In this document: positions 63,621-64,000 of the stretch, one piece after another
How the letters are laid out: the number at the start of each line of letters is the position of its first letter
How positions within the stretch are numbered: the first letter of the stretch is position 1
NCBI RefSeq assembly: GCF_030035675.1
Contig: NC_084500.1
Location: forward strand, 13,141,100-13,205,099
Reading direction: 5' to 3'
DNA: 64,000 nt
From: Rhineura floridana
Lineage: Eukaryota > Chordata > Lepidosauria > Squamata > Rhineuridae
Translations under genes and position numbers: made by a program
Notes under the pieces: generated by a model
Seen by the model: the letters and a program-made list of their open reading frames with translations, nothing else
Told to the model about the DNA's origin: nothing
Database searches by the model: none

Positions 63621-63880
63621 CTGGTCTGGAGAAGCGTCAGCCCGAACAAGGTCCCTCCTGTCTGCTCTCACCAGTACAGCTGAGAGGCAGGCTGTCTCAT
63701 CCTTGCTTATGAATGGGAGGACCGGTCTCTGGTCTTTGGGATTACTGAGCGCTGGGGAATGTGCCTGGAGGGGGGGGGAGCTGACAGCTGATCTCCAAGC
63801 TCCGCCTCTTTGCTCCTCCCCCCCCCAGCTCTTTGTGTGTGTCTGATGGTGTACAGGGTTACCAAGAGACGGTTGTGCAG
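63621..63880 (-). other. Possible noncoding 5' exon of a - strand gene (DUSP14?)
   Basis: On the - strand, CCAGACCAG is followed by GTAAGC (intron starting at 63620), a consensus donor. About 290 bases upstream is an AT-rich TATA-like element (TTATTATAGG, 63906-63915). No CpG-rich island is obvious and no ORF is recognised. The position suits a DUSP14 first exon but nothing ties it to that gene. Confidence 0.2.
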
Positions 63881-64000
63881 GCTAAACCAGGCAAGCAGCG
63901 AGAGCCTATAATAAGCAAGATGAGTCAAAGCTTCTCCAGCTGTTTTTTTTCCTATTTTTAATTTTTAAAGGCACCGAGATGTGACGGCTCTTTGACAAAC

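Noticed and set aside
37400-64000. Exons of TADA2A, the expected next gene beyond DUSP14
   Set aside because: No sequence resembling TADA2A was recognised, so the gene is presumed to lie outside the window.

Overview
This is vertebrate genomic DNA, most likely from a squamate reptile (lizard or snake). The host genes have tetrapod structure. The repeats are a mix typical of squamates: CR1, L2-like and L1-like LINEs, tRNA-derived SINEs (some with BovB-type tails), a 5S-derived SINE, and many short non-autonomous hAT-like transposons. The squamate call is an inference from these repeats; no species can be named.

Two host genes lie tail to tail. The 3' part of SYNRG (gamma-synergin, an AP-1 adaptor partner) runs on the + strand from before the window to a stop at 23801-23803. 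Eight exons with GT/AG junctions and compatible phases encode the C-terminal ~445 residues. DUSP14 (a small dual-specificity MAP kinase phosphatase) is on the - strand as one uninterrupted 198-codon coding exon at 36658-37254. A likely splice acceptor lies about 110 bp upstream of its start codon. From memory, the human order is also SYNRG and DUSP14 converging, so the synteny looks conserved. The DUSP14 promoter and 5' noncoding exons should lie further right; a weak candidate noncoding exon is at about 63.6-63.9 kb.

Layout: 1-23.8 kb is SYNRG exons and introns; the last intron (13.4-23.7 kb) is the most repeat-loaded. 23.8-29 kb holds the SYNRG 3' UTR and a relatively repeat-poor stretch. 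29-35.8 kb is intergenic with old LINE, SINE and MITE fragments. 35.85-37.4 kb is the DUSP14 3' UTR and coding exon. 37.4-64 kb is the upstream side of DUSP14, intronic or intergenic, with an L2-group LINE whose ~1,000-codon endonuclease/reverse transcriptase frame is open (41.9-44.9 kb).

The repeats show several SINE-LINE partnerships: a tRNA-Ala-derived SINE whose 3' end matches CR1; a tRNA-related SINE head that occurs with two different LINE-like tails; and a SINE containing the 3' half of 5S rRNA with an L2-like tail. There is also a ~1.96 kb L1-like element with only an ORF1-type frame, a poly(A) tail and target-site duplications (HAL1-like design). Several nested insertions with 7-8 bp target duplications allow relative dating. 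I saw no CRISPR array, no bacterial-type operon, no intact retrovirus, and no stand-alone rRNA or tRNA gene.
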